Origin: an uncultured bacterium
GTDB lineage: Bacteria; Bacillota_I; Bacilli_A; RFN20; CAG-826
DNA: 64,000 nt
NCBI GenBank assembly: GCA_949297805.1
Contig: CASFTG010000003.1
Location: 67,996-131,995, forward strand
Direction of reading: 5' to 3'
Part shown: positions 34,901 through 44,190 of the stretch, one piece after another
Position numbering within the stretch: the first letter of the stretch is position 1
Layout: every line of letters begins with the position of its first letter
Notes under the pieces: model-generated
The model's input: the letters and a program-made list of their open reading frames with translations, nothing else
The model's database searches: none
What the model was told of the DNA's origin: nothing
Translations under genes and position numbers: made by a program

Positions 34901-34984
34901 GCTGGAGGTGGTCCCCGCCGGGTGGCAGCCAAACATAGCCAACGGGGCGAGGAAGGCAAGTAGAAGGATTTTCTTGTTTTTCAT
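31940..34984 (-). CDS. very large lipoprotein with Big_2 (Ig-like) domain
   Basis: The 1014-residue protein has a signal peptide ending in MFGC, then a Ser/Thr/Pro linker. A bacterial Ig-like Big_2 domain near residues 58-135 follows (VDVGASITLTAGVTG, VTWTSGDTSIATVDQTGKVTGIAPGS). The remaining ~870 residues are beta-rich and Thr/Tyr/Asp-rich, without a catalytic motif that I recognise. Segments such as TNTDYVDGVAQETVSTTDKT resemble the lipoprotein genes upstream. AAAGGAG precedes the start, and its own promoter lies at 35020-35048. It is probably displayed on the surface; ligand unknown. Confidence 0.75.
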   Translation of the reverse strand: MKNKKILLLAFLAPLAMFGCHPAGTTSSSQTDPEPGSSTPTQTETPSESPSVTDTTPVITAVAINGPTEVDVGASITLTAGVTGDEENEVTWTSGDTSIATVDQTGKVTGIAPGSVKIKATSVKDPTKSAEWTVTVKIKLNTPTAITLTVTGDQVTHDEENDVYVIEVYSEFDLHYALNVENPVEPTGEVTYRLLPDENQLSYEAYVDIDAATGHGTVLMPLEDTVLSVQVAYPLSTENVLYGEAKIRIKDSNQEMIEALLPTLEAAATKEKTEAASAEIKRYRRATNTDYVDGVAQETVSTTDKTIDYTYYTDAVYATVTAPYSNQSGYGLNTAKGYAGIQGEKFYNFEYTSSYGYTTVGDVYAKGAKADYEDMAGLPYDADTNRYGVINNVITMLNGDDYLGLPTFGDDEARRYAVIREVGDTLTISSTYDAAGIGGTTTNAINLTLAYDDADRLSYYRFASAIIEEGVAKDSITEEGNLAYGTKNTGTGEINVSSLLVAYLSANNMQGQKGANGEYDFTDATRYYPVSSYPTQEEYNGTNYNAISMDPTMTYAFKLNGSPSPASVLLDDITVTVTPIEYTVLGSEEDGEEDVTPEVPLPVCTVSTLGDGIYTASNAFTTAGNAVKGKSLVTFTTSNNVTYSFIINYTDFGVPTSIRVDLATYPALSIRVGQTTDRFFINATPDTTEYEFELEVKDASTQQPVEDALLLRRPGDEIYGNTGYVIEGLKEGTYQFRIGFADYPDEETLKSSWYTITVEAPLTNEDIETNILAHRFDYEYASSNMGVSLSFDTAAKTVTITQTNYGVVFVDTTGYTLVDGVLTLTGGAAIDGLDGTYLKLGDTVTEGDNSAGRNNPTFGYIQTGVAIDVASDLKSFTLKAATYGYTYFNSVNFKVYQDPWDKFEWNDAYYQYQDSTGTYQYVYVSLAIDDDRAGGTFTFKDYSTREVIGTATFDCVINGTAITITNVTENGTAITADWDATLTGVLSDYGTSGYLSITVKTSSYQTISFNDYGY

Positions 34985-35019
34985 CGCTTTCGCTCCTTTC
35001 GTTTCTTCTTACCGAGAAA

Positions 35020-35048
35020 AATTCAAAAGGCCGTTGGGAAAATGTCAA
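35020..35048 (-). promoter_or_regulatory. promoter of the Big_2 lipoprotein gene
   Basis: On the reverse strand, TTGACA (35048-35043) and TGAATT (35025-35020) are spaced by 17 bases. A short leader with AAAGGAG follows. Confidence 0.5.
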
Positions 35049-35154
35049 CGATTTTTATTTACCATTATTTTACATAGTGATTTTCCGCGCAAAAATGGCG
35101 CAAATTTGTCGGAATAGCCAAAAATCAATATTAATTAACTGGTTTTTGACTGAA

Positions 35155-37209
35155 CTATAGTTTTTGATTAGTCGTCGATGGGGTCGTTAGATACTCGTCT
35201 ATTGGCTTGATGCCTTCGCCGCCCAAGTCGAAATAGGGGAAAGTGGAGAAATATATATTGCCGGCGGTGTCGTAGGTATAGAGGTAGAAAGTGATTTTGT
35301 TGAGGTCGGAAGGCTCGTTTTCCTCTGCTAGATGGAAGGTGAAGCCGAGCCGGTTGATCCCGCGGAAACCATAGGCCGAGATTATGGGGCTGAAATAGGC
35401 GTTGGCCCATTCTAAGACCTTATCTTCCTCAATCGACCAGGTGGTGCTCCCGTATTGGCGGTAGAGGGCGTAATTGTCGGCGTTCAGCAAAGCGGAACGG
35501 GCCGCCGCCGATTGGGCTGCATCGATCTGTCCGTTGACGTAGATGGTGGGGCGAGAGAAATACGCCATGTCGGTATCCGATCCGTAAGTCGGTCCCGTCC
35601 CCGGCAGGGTTCCCCCGACTTGATTGGCTATGGCGATTTTCCCTTCACTCAGGGTGAAGCTTTTCAAAAGGCCGTCGCGGTCGTTTAGATATCCTTCCCC
35701 GGTCGTTTCGGAGCTGGTGGCGAAACGGTAGAAGGTATAGTCGGGTTGGTAAGCGTATTCGACGAAGGAATAATCCCCGACCGCGTATTGCCGGTATTTG
35801 TCCGTTCCGAATAGGTCGAGGGCCTTCTGCAGCTGCTCTTTGGTTTGGGTCGAAGGATCATCGCTTTCGAGCAATAAATCGGCGACCGGCTGGTTGATGG
35901 CGGTATCCAACGAATGGAAATGGAGGTAGGCCGAGCCGAGGTCTTGATGGGTTGAGAGGTTGTAATAAGGGAATTCGGCGGTGAATTCGCCCTTTTCCCA
36001 ATCATCGACGGTCAGGATGATCTCATCGACATAGAAGGAATCGGAATAGCCGACATTGGCGAGGTTGGCGATGGCGCTTATTAGTTGGGTGTCTTCGAGA
36101 TGGTAAGAGGTGTCGCCATTCTCCATCGATTCATAGCCGATTAGATTCGCCGGGTTCAAGGTTAGGAAACTTTGGCCGATCTCCTCATTCCACAGGTCGG
36201 TCATCGGGGTGCCGGAGGTATCGGCTTGGGCGAGGTTAGTGAATTCGACTTGCCCATTCTCGTCGACGGAGAAGCCGCTGACGACGCCCATATACTCCAG
36301 GTAGCCCGATCCTAAATCGAAATCATCGGCGTAGGAGTATTCCGATTCCGGGGTGAAGACCTTGTGATATTCCTTAGTCAAAATCGAGGCGGCGCTGACC
36401 CGATTTAAATCGACGTCGATGGCGAAACGTTGGGAGAGGAAATAGGGTAGAAGGAAAGCGACGAATCGATCCGAAACATAATCCTTCGCCTGCCCGCCAT
36501 TATCCAAAAAGGCTTTGACGTCGACGATCTCGGTGGTCCCGATCTGCATGAAGTTGGCGTTCACGGTGTCCTGCACCCCTTCGCCATAGACCAGCCCGAC
36601 CCCTTCGGAGATCAAGGAGTTGCCGATCACCTTAAAGCGGATCGAGGTCGGATTGAGGGAGCCGCCCGAATAGAGCATGCACAGCGAATTGATGATGGTG
36701 TCATTCCCTTCGTTCACCCCAAAGGTGTATTCGTAATAGCCTTCCTCATTGGCTTCGGTCGGCAAAGCGGACAGATCGAGGTCGCGGAAAGTGGTCCGAT
36801 AATCGGCTATCGTTTCATAACGGAGGCCGGTGTAGGAATCGATGACCGGGGCCAAAGAGACCACTTGGCCGTTTTCCCGGCGATATGGGAAGATCAGATG
36901 GTCCCCTTGGGCCACCGAGTTGAAGCCGTATCGCCCGTCGGTCTCAATGGCGTATTCGGTGTATTTGGCGCTTTGGGTGGAGGGGGCGGAGGCGGAGGCG
37001 TAATCCATCGAGTACTCAACGGTGAAATTGCCTTTTTGGAGGTTAGCAAAGACTTGTTGCAGCGTCCCGACCGGGACATAGGATTGCTCGCTGGAATATT
37101 CGCTCTTTTCCGTCGAAGCAGGCGACGAGGATGACTCCGGACGGGTATGGTTTTCCTGGCAGCCGATTAATAGGAGAAGGGAAAATAGCAGGATCGGGAT
37201 GCGTTTCAT
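35155..37209 (-). CDS. lipoprotein of unknown function, 684 aa
   Basis: The signal peptide ends in LIGC. The mature protein begins with a low-complexity linker, then VFANLQKGNFTVEYSMDY, a pattern shared with the lipoproteins at 37206 and 57966. It is beta-rich and acidic, with two similar halves: both contain a Y-x-F-A/V-x-Y stretch and NLA/NQ-terminated strands. No enzyme motif is visible. Its start overlaps the stop of the upstream gene by four bases, placing it last in a four-gene operon with two metalloprotease-like lipoproteins. Confidence 0.7.
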   Translation of the reverse strand: MKRIPILLFSLLLLIGCQENHTRPESSSSPASTEKSEYSSEQSYVPVGTLQQVFANLQKGNFTVEYSMDYASASAPSTQSAKYTEYAIETDGRYGFNSVAQGDHLIFPYRRENGQVVSLAPVIDSYTGLRYETIADYRTTFRDLDLSALPTEANEEGYYEYTFGVNEGNDTIINSLCMLYSGGSLNPTSIRFKVIGNSLISEGVGLVYGEGVQDTVNANFMQIGTTEIVDVKAFLDNGGQAKDYVSDRFVAFLLPYFLSQRFAIDVDLNRVSAASILTKEYHKVFTPESEYSYADDFDLGSGYLEYMGVVSGFSVDENGQVEFTNLAQADTSGTPMTDLWNEEIGQSFLTLNPANLIGYESMENGDTSYHLEDTQLISAIANLANVGYSDSFYVDEIILTVDDWEKGEFTAEFPYYNLSTHQDLGSAYLHFHSLDTAINQPVADLLLESDDPSTQTKEQLQKALDLFGTDKYRQYAVGDYSFVEYAYQPDYTFYRFATSSETTGEGYLNDRDGLLKSFTLSEGKIAIANQVGGTLPGTGPTYGSDTDMAYFSRPTIYVNGQIDAAQSAAARSALLNADNYALYRQYGSTTWSIEEDKVLEWANAYFSPIISAYGFRGINRLGFTFHLAEENEPSDLNKITFYLYTYDTAGNIYFSTFPYFDLGGEGIKPIDEYLTTPSTTNQKL

Positions 37210-38867
37210 GCTTCGACCTCCAACAATTGGTTATAGGCGTTTTCAACCTCGGGGATGGTGGTGGTCCCGATGTCTTTTATCATCATCGTCAAAACCGTGG
37301 TCCCGGCCCCGTTTGGACGCGGAACTTCCAAACTGATGTCTACCCCGTCTTCCTTTATCTCGACCACGGCCTTATCGGCATAGCTTTGCCATGAGGTCCC
37401 GGCGATATAGCCCCAGCCGAATAAGGAGGAGGCGAGCAAGGAGACGAAGGATGAGTCGGTGGTGAAATAGACGCCATCGGATTGCTTTTCCAGATAATAA
37501 CGGGATAAATCGCAAAGCATGGCCGAGGAGCAATAGAAGGTGGCGCTGGCGTTGTCGATGTAGAAGTCGCCGACGGTATCGTACCATTCGCTATAAGGGG
37601 TGAAGCCATATTCGCCCGTCGCGGCATTGACGATTTGGTATTGGTAGGCGTAGTTATCGTCTTCCACTATATAAAGGTAGCCTTCGTTTAATTGATCCGC
37701 GGTTAGGTTATCGAGATCGTCTTTGGTCGCGACCTGGACGAACTTGAGCTCATCGGTTTCCTTTGGCCCGATGAGCGAGAGGAAATGGACGTTCCCTTCT
37801 CTACCCAAATCGAATTCATAGCAGGCCGAATAGTCCAAGTTGCTGCTTGAGAGTTCGGCATAAACCCCGTTGGATTGGCTCTCCAAAGGTATGGTGACGT
37901 TGGAGGGGAAATAGGCGAAGCCGAAGTCGGCATAGCCCTCATCGTTGTATTGGTTGGAATAATCGATGAGGAAGTAGTTTTGGCAGAGCTTCCCTTCGAA
38001 GGTGCCGGGATAGATTGTTCCTTCCTCTTCAATTTGAAAGGTGAAGGAGTAATTGTCTTGGGCCAAATCGGTTTCGAAGGTCTCGACCACTTCCGGATGA
38101 TAGGCGATTCCTTGCAGTGAACCATCGGTGAGCCCTTCGTCGATATAGTCAAATGGCGATTCGGTTAAGGGAGTCAGTTCCGAACGGATGTACCCCTGGT
38201 CGCCGAGCTCGATGGTGATTTCGACCTCGTTGGTGGAAGGGTTGATGATCCGGTAACGGCAGGCGGTCATGATCGAGGAGATGCCGGAGCCGATCTGGGT
38301 CATGTATTGGAATATCTGATAGGTCGAGGACGAGGTGATGAGGAACTCATTGACCCCGACCGCGATGCCAGTAAGCTCGTCTAAAGCTTCTTGATAGAAA
38401 TTATGGAGGCCGGCCACCCCAAAGGGACCAAATACCTCTTCCATCGGGGCTAAGTCGCCCGAAAGGGTGGTGTAGTGGTATAAGGAGGGGACGCATTCAT
38501 CTTCTTCGACGTAGAAACGGAAGACATTGGGCTTCCCGCCATTCGCTTCCTCCGCGAGGCCAAAAGAAGCCTCGGGGTCGGTCAGATTATCTTCATAGAA
38601 ATAGTGGTCCCCGAAATAATCGACGACATCGGATTCGATGCCGAGGCAACGGTATTCGATGGCGTTGGAGTATTTCTGCGTCGTGGCGAGCTTTTCGATC
38701 GATTGCTTCAGCGGCGTCAAGCCGGCCTCTTCGTAATCGGAGCCGGTGTCGACGTGGCCTCCGGGGATCGAATCGCTTGGGGCGGGGGCTAAACTGCTGG
38801 TGCTGCCAGTATGCGTTGCGCAAGACAATAGGCCGAATAGGCTTAAAGCTAAGAGGGCTTTTTTCAT
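37206..38867 (-). CDS. lipoprotein of unknown function, 553 aa
   Basis: The protein starts MKKALLALSLFG with the lipobox LLSC. The mature part contains IEKLATTQKYSNAIEYRCLG, then tyrosine-rich beta segments. It resembles the 35155 and 57966 proteins in design: a short helix followed by repeated curved-sheet strands, as in many lipoproteins that bind lipids or peptides. No catalytic motif is seen. Four-base overlaps on both sides (ATGA) show tight coupling with the protease-like genes upstream, so it may chaperone or be processed by them. Confidence 0.65.
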   Translation of the reverse strand: MKKALLALSLFGLLSCATHTGSTSSLAPAPSDSIPGGHVDTGSDYEEAGLTPLKQSIEKLATTQKYSNAIEYRCLGIESDVVDYFGDHYFYEDNLTDPEASFGLAEEANGGKPNVFRFYVEEDECVPSLYHYTTLSGDLAPMEEVFGPFGVAGLHNFYQEALDELTGIAVGVNEFLITSSSTYQIFQYMTQIGSGISSIMTACRYRIINPSTNEVEITIELGDQGYIRSELTPLTESPFDYIDEGLTDGSLQGIAYHPEVVETFETDLAQDNYSFTFQIEEEGTIYPGTFEGKLCQNYFLIDYSNQYNDEGYADFGFAYFPSNVTIPLESQSNGVYAELSSSNLDYSACYEFDLGREGNVHFLSLIGPKETDELKFVQVATKDDLDNLTADQLNEGYLYIVEDDNYAYQYQIVNAATGEYGFTPYSEWYDTVGDFYIDNASATFYCSSAMLCDLSRYYLEKQSDGVYFTTDSSFVSLLASSLFGWGYIAGTSWQSYADKAVVEIKEDGVDISLEVPRPNGAGTTVLTMMIKDIGTTTIPEVENAYNQLLEVEA

Positions 38868-40444
38868 TGGTCTACCTCCTCGATGTTGGTGATGCCGATA
38901 AGAGCGGACATGCTCTCCCCATTATCGAGATACGGGGCATTGAGGAAGAAATCGGCGTAATCCTCGACTTTGAAGGTGTCTCCTTCGTAGAAATAAGTCG
39001 ATTCGATCTGATAGCCGCCCGAGGAGAAGGTGTTGTCTTTGTCTTTCTCGATCAGCCGGATTTCGTCATAAGGATAGACGGAGGGGTCGAGGTTGAGGGC
39101 GCTTTGGTATTGGTTGAAGCCGATGGAATTGGTGATGGGGAGGATGTAATGCTCGTTGTCTTTTAAGGCGGTCCCATCGTCAGACACGGTCACGTAATCG
39201 CCGATGCCCTCGTCATAATGGGTTTTGAACCGCCGGTTATCGATGTGGTAGATCCGGATGCCGGTCGTTTCGGGGATGGCGGGCCGGTCGGGGATGGGGT
39301 TATTGATTTCCTGCTTGAGGAACCCCGTCGGGGAGTAAAGATCGAGGAGGAGGTATTCGGAGAAAGGGTCAAATTCCTCCGTTTCCTCGGCCCCATCGGG
39401 CATGACGATGACGCATTGATTGTCGATGTCCCCGATCGTCAGCTCGGCATTGCCATAGACGATGTAAGGGTTAGCCCAGCCAAGCAGCAGCTTCGAATAG
39501 GAGTTCAAATCCCCGATGTTGCCATCCATCATGTCGATTTTGCCGACGGGGTTATACATCATTCTCTCGGAGTAATAATCGTTCAAACCCAGGAAGTGCC
39601 CGGTCTCGTGGATATAGGTATGGGCGTCGATTTTCCCTTTCCCATACCCTTCATACATGAAGTCATAGGAAGCCCAGCCAAAGAGGTTGTAATAATAAAG
39701 CCGCCGGCTCGGGTCGCCTTCTTTGTCTTGGTTGCCCCAACTGGTGTAGGCCCAATAGTTCCGATCGTCGGTCAGCGGACCGCCTTTGGCGTAATCCTCG
39801 GCCGAATAGATGAGCCAGATCCCATCGTAGAAGCCATCGGCGTCGGCATCGTATTGGCTGGAGACATAGCCTTGCTCGCCAAAGGCCCATTGAACGGCCG
39901 CCTCCACGATTTCGTAGGTGGCGTTGATGGTGATTTCCGAAGGGGTGGTGATGCCAAGCTCAGCCTCGAGGTCGAACCAATCGGTGACTTCCCCATTCAG
40001 GTTGAGTTTCCCTAAAGAGGCTTCCCGATAGTAGGAACTGACCGATTGGAAACCGGTTTCCTCTTCGTCGGCGAAGAAAGCGGACTCGAGGTCGTTTTTG
40101 ACTTGGTCGAGCCGTTCGCTATCGCTCATGTCTTCGTCGAAGCCGGCATAGCTGAAAGTGGAGTAGCCGGGGATCAAAACCGGAATGACGAGGAGATTGA
40201 CGTTCCCTTCGCTGGGGAGGATTTGGGTATTGTAATGGAGGTCGTCCTCAATCGAATGGAGGGTATCCTTCAGTTTGACCTCGTGGGGGGAGTAGGTTTT
40301 GGCCTCCGCCCGTCCGGAGATGCTGATACTGGCGGAGTTTGAAGGCAAAGGCGAAGGGGGGACCAGGGGACTGGTGGTGATTTCGGGATCGCAGCCGGCT
40401 AAAAGCAAGGCGACCCCGGATAAAAGGGTGAGACGGCGTTTCAT
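38864..40444 (-). CDS. M6-like zinc metalloprotease lipoprotein (second of a tandem pair)
   Basis: The 526-residue protein has the lipobox LAGC. The zinc motif HETGHFLGLNDYY lies near residue 284, fitting HExxHxxGLxDY of M6 (immune inhibitor A-type) peptidases. The upstream segment VNLLVIPVLIPGYS and the downstream PVGKIDMMDGNIGDLNSYSK are also M6-like; MMD carries the Met-turn. ADADGFYDGIWLIY could bind calcium. Anchoring by lipid would hold the protease at the surface. It lacks the long pro-region of classical InhA. It overlaps its paralogue upstream by four bases. Confidence 0.85.
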   Translation of the reverse strand: MKRRLTLLSGVALLLAGCDPEITTSPLVPPSPLPSNSASISISGRAEAKTYSPHEVKLKDTLHSIEDDLHYNTQILPSEGNVNLLVIPVLIPGYSTFSYAGFDEDMSDSERLDQVKNDLESAFFADEEETGFQSVSSYYREASLGKLNLNGEVTDWFDLEAELGITTPSEITINATYEIVEAAVQWAFGEQGYVSSQYDADADGFYDGIWLIYSAEDYAKGGPLTDDRNYWAYTSWGNQDKEGDPSRRLYYYNLFGWASYDFMYEGYGKGKIDAHTYIHETGHFLGLNDYYSERMMYNPVGKIDMMDGNIGDLNSYSKLLLGWANPYIVYGNAELTIGDIDNQCVIVMPDGAEETEEFDPFSEYLLLDLYSPTGFLKQEINNPIPDRPAIPETTGIRIYHIDNRRFKTHYDEGIGDYVTVSDDGTALKDNEHYILPITNSIGFNQYQSALNLDPSVYPYDEIRLIEKDKDNTFSSGGYQIESTYFYEGDTFKVEDYADFFLNAPYLDNGESMSALIGITNIEEVDQ

Positions 40445-42189
40445 TGTTTTCCCTCCGTTAGGGCGGCGACTTCAATCGTGAAGGGGATATTGCTTCCCGA
40501 GTTGAAGCGATAATCGGTGAAGTAGGTCATGCCGAAGGTCGCGATGTCGAAGCGGTCGCCTTCCTTGAAGAGGTCGTCGCCGGTCATCGGCTGGCCGAGG
40601 GAATAATCGTCGAAGCAATCGGAAGCGAGCAGCCGCAGCTGATCGAAGGCGTTGAAGGAGACCCCGATTTGCTCGCCTAAGGCCGAATCGATGTCGATAT
40701 TGCCGGTTCCGACTGAGTTAGTGATGGCGAGGGCGACGTATTCGTTGGGGGCGAGGGGGCCGCCATCGTAAATATAGTTGTCCTTGTCGAAGATGAGGTC
40801 GGTGTAGGAGCCGACGCTCATGAGACGGAATTGGAAGAGGCGGGAATCGACATGGTAGATCCTTACCCCGGTCTCCTCCGGCCCTTTCGTCCGGTCGTGG
40901 GGGACCCGCCCGATGTCGAGGTAATCAAGCGATTCGGGGGTGTAGATATCGATGAGGAGGTATTCGGAGAAGGGGCTCCATTCGATCTGGATGTCGCCGC
41001 TATTGACCCCGAGGTCGGCTTGGCGCTTGACCTCGGCGTTGATCTCGGTGTAATCGGCGGGGATGACGATGACCTGCTTGTCGTCATGGTAACGGGAGAG
41101 AAGCGATATCTCCGCTGGCCCATAGGCAACATAGGGGGTGACCCAGCCTAAGGCCAACTTGGAATAGGAATCGAAGTCGCCGACGTTTTGGTCCATCATC
41201 GTGTATTGGCCGGCCGGGCGATAGGCCGCCGAGTCGATGGCGTAATAATCCTCTAATCCCAAAAGGTGGCCGGTTTCGTGAATGAAGGTATGGGAAGAGA
41301 CGGCGATAGAGGATAGGTCGTCTAGATTCGGCTTATCCCCGGTATAGAAGGTATAAGGGGTATAAAGGGAGGAGAAGGAAGCCCAAGAGAAGGCGGAGGT
41401 CCCCCGCCCCCAGCCTCTTTGCCTTTCGATCTCTTCCTCGTCTTTGTAATCGTCATAATCGCAGGTCGACATATTCCAGAAGACGTTGTTGAAATCGCTT
41501 GTCCCGGCCAAGGCATTCTCGGTATAGGTGTCGAGCCGGTCGTAGACCAGCCAGACCCCGTCTATGTAGCCGTCGTCATTGGCATCGTAATCGTCGATAT
41601 CGATCCCTTGGGTCTTGATGGCCCAGTCGACCGCCTCCCGAAGGATGGTCTGGACCGAATAGGGAGAGGTCCCGTCGGTGGTTAATTGGTCGCTGTCTTC
41701 GATGAGGGTATTGGCGGCGACGTCGAACCAATCGGTCACTTTCCCTTGGAAGCGCAGCTTCCCGAATGAGGAGGTTTGATAAAAGGAAGATAGGGAGGGA
41801 TAGCCGAGCCGGGAGTCATCGTCTTGGCCGAAAAAGGCTTTCTCTAAGTCGGAACGGACTTGGGCCGTGTTATTGGTTTCGCCCGGCAAATGGACGGGGA
41901 TGACCAGCAGGTTGACCTCGCCGATGGATGGGCAGACCGACTGGTTGTTGGCCAAGGTCCCGGATAGGGATTGGTAGGTTTGGGTGATTTTGACGTTCCG
42001 GGGATCGATATAGCATTCCTTTTCTTCGTCTCCCTCATTCCGGAAGATGTCGATACGGGCTTTGGGTCCGTCATAATCGATATCAAGCGGCGGCGGAGTC
42101 GGGGAAACGGAGGAAGAGGTGGTCTCGCTTTGACACCCGGTCAACATGAACAAAGGCAAGAGCAGATAGGCTATTCGGTGTAACTTCAT
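40441..42189 (-). CDS. M6-like zinc metalloprotease lipoprotein (first of a tandem pair)
   Basis: The 582-residue protein has the lipobox LTGC, VNLLVIPVHLPGE near residue 91, the zinc site HETGHLLGLEDYY near residue 306, and the Met-turn YTMMDQNVGDFDSYSK. It also has a calcium-type stretch DYDANDDGYIDGVWLVYD. It shares overall layout with the next gene, so the pair arose by duplication. AAAGGAGG precedes the start. It leads the operon ending at 35155. Likely substrates are host or diet proteins or neighbouring surface proteins; this cannot be told from sequence. Confidence 0.85.
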   Translation of the reverse strand: MKLHRIAYLLLPLFMLTGCQSETTSSSVSPTPPPLDIDYDGPKARIDIFRNEGDEEKECYIDPRNVKITQTYQSLSGTLANNQSVCPSIGEVNLLVIPVHLPGETNNTAQVRSDLEKAFFGQDDDSRLGYPSLSSFYQTSSFGKLRFQGKVTDWFDVAANTLIEDSDQLTTDGTSPYSVQTILREAVDWAIKTQGIDIDDYDANDDGYIDGVWLVYDRLDTYTENALAGTSDFNNVFWNMSTCDYDDYKDEEEIERQRGWGRGTSAFSWASFSSLYTPYTFYTGDKPNLDDLSSIAVSSHTFIHETGHLLGLEDYYAIDSAAYRPAGQYTMMDQNVGDFDSYSKLALGWVTPYVAYGPAEISLLSRYHDDKQVIVIPADYTEINAEVKRQADLGVNSGDIQIEWSPFSEYLLIDIYTPESLDYLDIGRVPHDRTKGPEETGVRIYHVDSRLFQFRLMSVGSYTDLIFDKDNYIYDGGPLAPNEYVALAITNSVGTGNIDIDSALGEQIGVSFNAFDQLRLLASDCFDDYSLGQPMTGDDLFKEGDRFDIATFGMTYFTDYRFNSGSNIPFTIEVAALTEGKQ

Positions 42190-42330
42190 TCGAAAGCCTC
42201 CTTTCGGCGGTAGAATTTTCTTAGCCGTCGATGAAATTGCAAGAATAATTTATCCGGAGTTTAGGGAAGAAACAGAAAAATCACCAAAACAATATTGGAG
42301 AAAATTAGCAAAAATCGGTTATTTCTGAGG

Positions 42331-44013
42331 TTATGCAGCCTTTTTGACGACGATGAATCCCCTTGGTTTGATATAGCCGTTTTCGTAGTTGTAGTCGCAA
42401 ATAGGCTTGTCTTGACGTTTAATTGGCTGATCAGACCCGTTGACGTATAGAACGGTATTCTCCCGTTTGATGACCAGCAAGCCATTCTCCTCGTAGGAAA
42501 GGAAGTCGGTTGAGGATAGGTCCGGGGTCTTGCGGATTCCAATCAGTTCCTTCAATAGGTCTTGATGGGGGCTCCCTTTGAGGGCTTGCTCATATGGGAA
42601 GCCCATTCTTGGATCCCCATCATCCCCTTGGTTCATCGGGATCTCGGTCCCGTAATAAAGGCAGCTCATGCCGGGGACGAAGAAGAGGATGGCGAGCGAT
42701 GTCTCCAAGATATCGAGGTTCTTGCCACATTGGTTGAAATACCGCTTGGTGTCATGGGTATCGACCATGTTGAGGCAAGCCATCGTCGCCTGGATCCGGT
42801 AATTCGTATAGAGGCGATTGAGGACGGCCGCGGCTTTTTTGGCATCGTAGTTTTTCTTCAAAGCGAATTCGTGGATGGCGTGGAGGACCGGATAGTTCAT
42901 GACCCCATCGAACTCATCGCCCCGAAGGAAGGAATGGGCGTTATGCCAATGCTCGCCAAGCAATAAGGCCTCGGGATAACGGGCTTTGACTTTGGTTCTT
43001 AGTTGTCTCCAGAAGGAATGGGAGATCTCGTCCCCGACATCAAACCGCCAGCCATCGATCCCTAAATCGAGGTAACGGAAGACGATGGAATTGAGATAAG
43101 CTTCGGTTTCCGGGTTGGTGACGTTGATCTTCGGCATGTATTTGGCTAAAGAGAAGGTCCAGTAGTTGCAATTCTCGGTATCGACCTTATCCCCATGGAT
43201 GTAGAACCAGTCCCAATAAGGGGACTGCTTTCCGTTTTTGATGACGTCTTGGAATTGGGGAGCGAGGATCGACATATGGTTAAAGACGGCGTCTAAGACG
43301 ACCCGAATCCCATGTTCATGGGCTTTGGCGATTAATTCCTTTAGGTCATCGAGATTCCCAAAATGGGGATCGATATCGAAATAATCAAGCGTGTCGTATT
43401 TATGGGCGGTCCCGGCCTTGAAGATCGGGGTCAAATAGAGGGCGTTGATCCCGAGGTTTTGGAGATAGTCTAGACTATCGATTATCCCCCGGAGGTCGCC
43501 CCCAGCGAAATCTTTGTAGCCGGGCTTTTGGCCCCAAGCCATGGTAATGTAGCTTTCGTCTTTATGTTTGTTCCCGCGGCGGAATCGTTCGGGGAAGATC
43601 TGATAGAAGACCGCCGACTTGCACCATTCGGGGGAGTCACCGATATCCTCGGGATGGATGGAGGAGTATTCGAAGTAATCGTCTTCGCATAAGGCATAGT
43701 CATAACTATCGAGCAGACCGGCCTCGGTGTAGTAATAGGTATGGCCGTTTTCCTCAATCTCGAAGACATAGCCGACCCGGTTATCGGTTAAGGGGACCGT
43801 CGCTTCAAAATAGACGAACCGTTCATCGAAACGGGCGGGCTTCATTATGGCCGGCTTCTTCATCTTCGGCAGGAAAAACTTATTGCCGTAATAGACGGTG
43901 ACCTTAAGGTCTTTGTCTTCTTTGGCCATCCGTAACCGGAAGAAGAAAGTGTCCTGGGAAAGAGGATAGGAGTAGGGGGATTCGCTTAGATGGAAGAGGG
44001 CGTATTGATTCAT
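42331..44013 (-). CDS. GH13 alpha-glycosidase, neopullulanase/cyclomaltodextrinase-like (copy 1)
   Basis: The 560-residue enzyme has a short CBM34-like N-terminal domain (FFFRLRMAKEDKDLKVTVYYGNK) and then a GH13 barrel. Catalytic motifs are DAVFNH near residue 240, GWRFDVGDE with the nucleophile Asp near 319, LGEHWHN with the acid/base Glu near 352 and NMVDTHDT near 418. There is no signal peptide, so it hydrolyses imported maltodextrins in the cytosol. A -10-like TAATAT lies nine bases before the ATG on the reverse strand. It is closely similar to the genes at 44191 and 52099. Confidence 0.9.
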   Translation of the reverse strand: MNQYALFHLSESPYSYPLSQDTFFFRLRMAKEDKDLKVTVYYGNKFFLPKMKKPAIMKPARFDERFVYFEATVPLTDNRVGYVFEIEENGHTYYYTEAGLLDSYDYALCEDDYFEYSSIHPEDIGDSPEWCKSAVFYQIFPERFRRGNKHKDESYITMAWGQKPGYKDFAGGDLRGIIDSLDYLQNLGINALYLTPIFKAGTAHKYDTLDYFDIDPHFGNLDDLKELIAKAHEHGIRVVLDAVFNHMSILAPQFQDVIKNGKQSPYWDWFYIHGDKVDTENCNYWTFSLAKYMPKINVTNPETEAYLNSIVFRYLDLGIDGWRFDVGDEISHSFWRQLRTKVKARYPEALLLGEHWHNAHSFLRGDEFDGVMNYPVLHAIHEFALKKNYDAKKAAAVLNRLYTNYRIQATMACLNMVDTHDTKRYFNQCGKNLDILETSLAILFFVPGMSCLYYGTEIPMNQGDDGDPRMGFPYEQALKGSPHQDLLKELIGIRKTPDLSSTDFLSYEENGLLVIKRENTVLYVNGSDQPIKRQDKPICDYNYENGYIKPRGFIVVKKAA

Positions 44014-44190
44014 GGCAGCAACATATTAGAACAAGCCCGAAAGGAAAGAAAACAAAAAGCGATTGAGATTAGAAATTGGCAGATATTCCCTTTGGTCCTA
44101 ATGGTCATGAAAGTATTCAAAAGCCTGCAAAACTTAAGGGAAAATGCGTTTTTAGAGGCTGAATATAGTTGGAGTTAAGTCCAAAGAAGG

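Noticed and set aside
39218-40015. 265-codon forward ORF opposite an M6-like gene
   Set aside because: Antisense shadow of a gene with a clear zinc motif.
43990-44178. 62-codon forward ORF between the two GH13 genes
   Set aside because: It begins in the antisense of a GH13 start and has no ribosome-binding site or family features.
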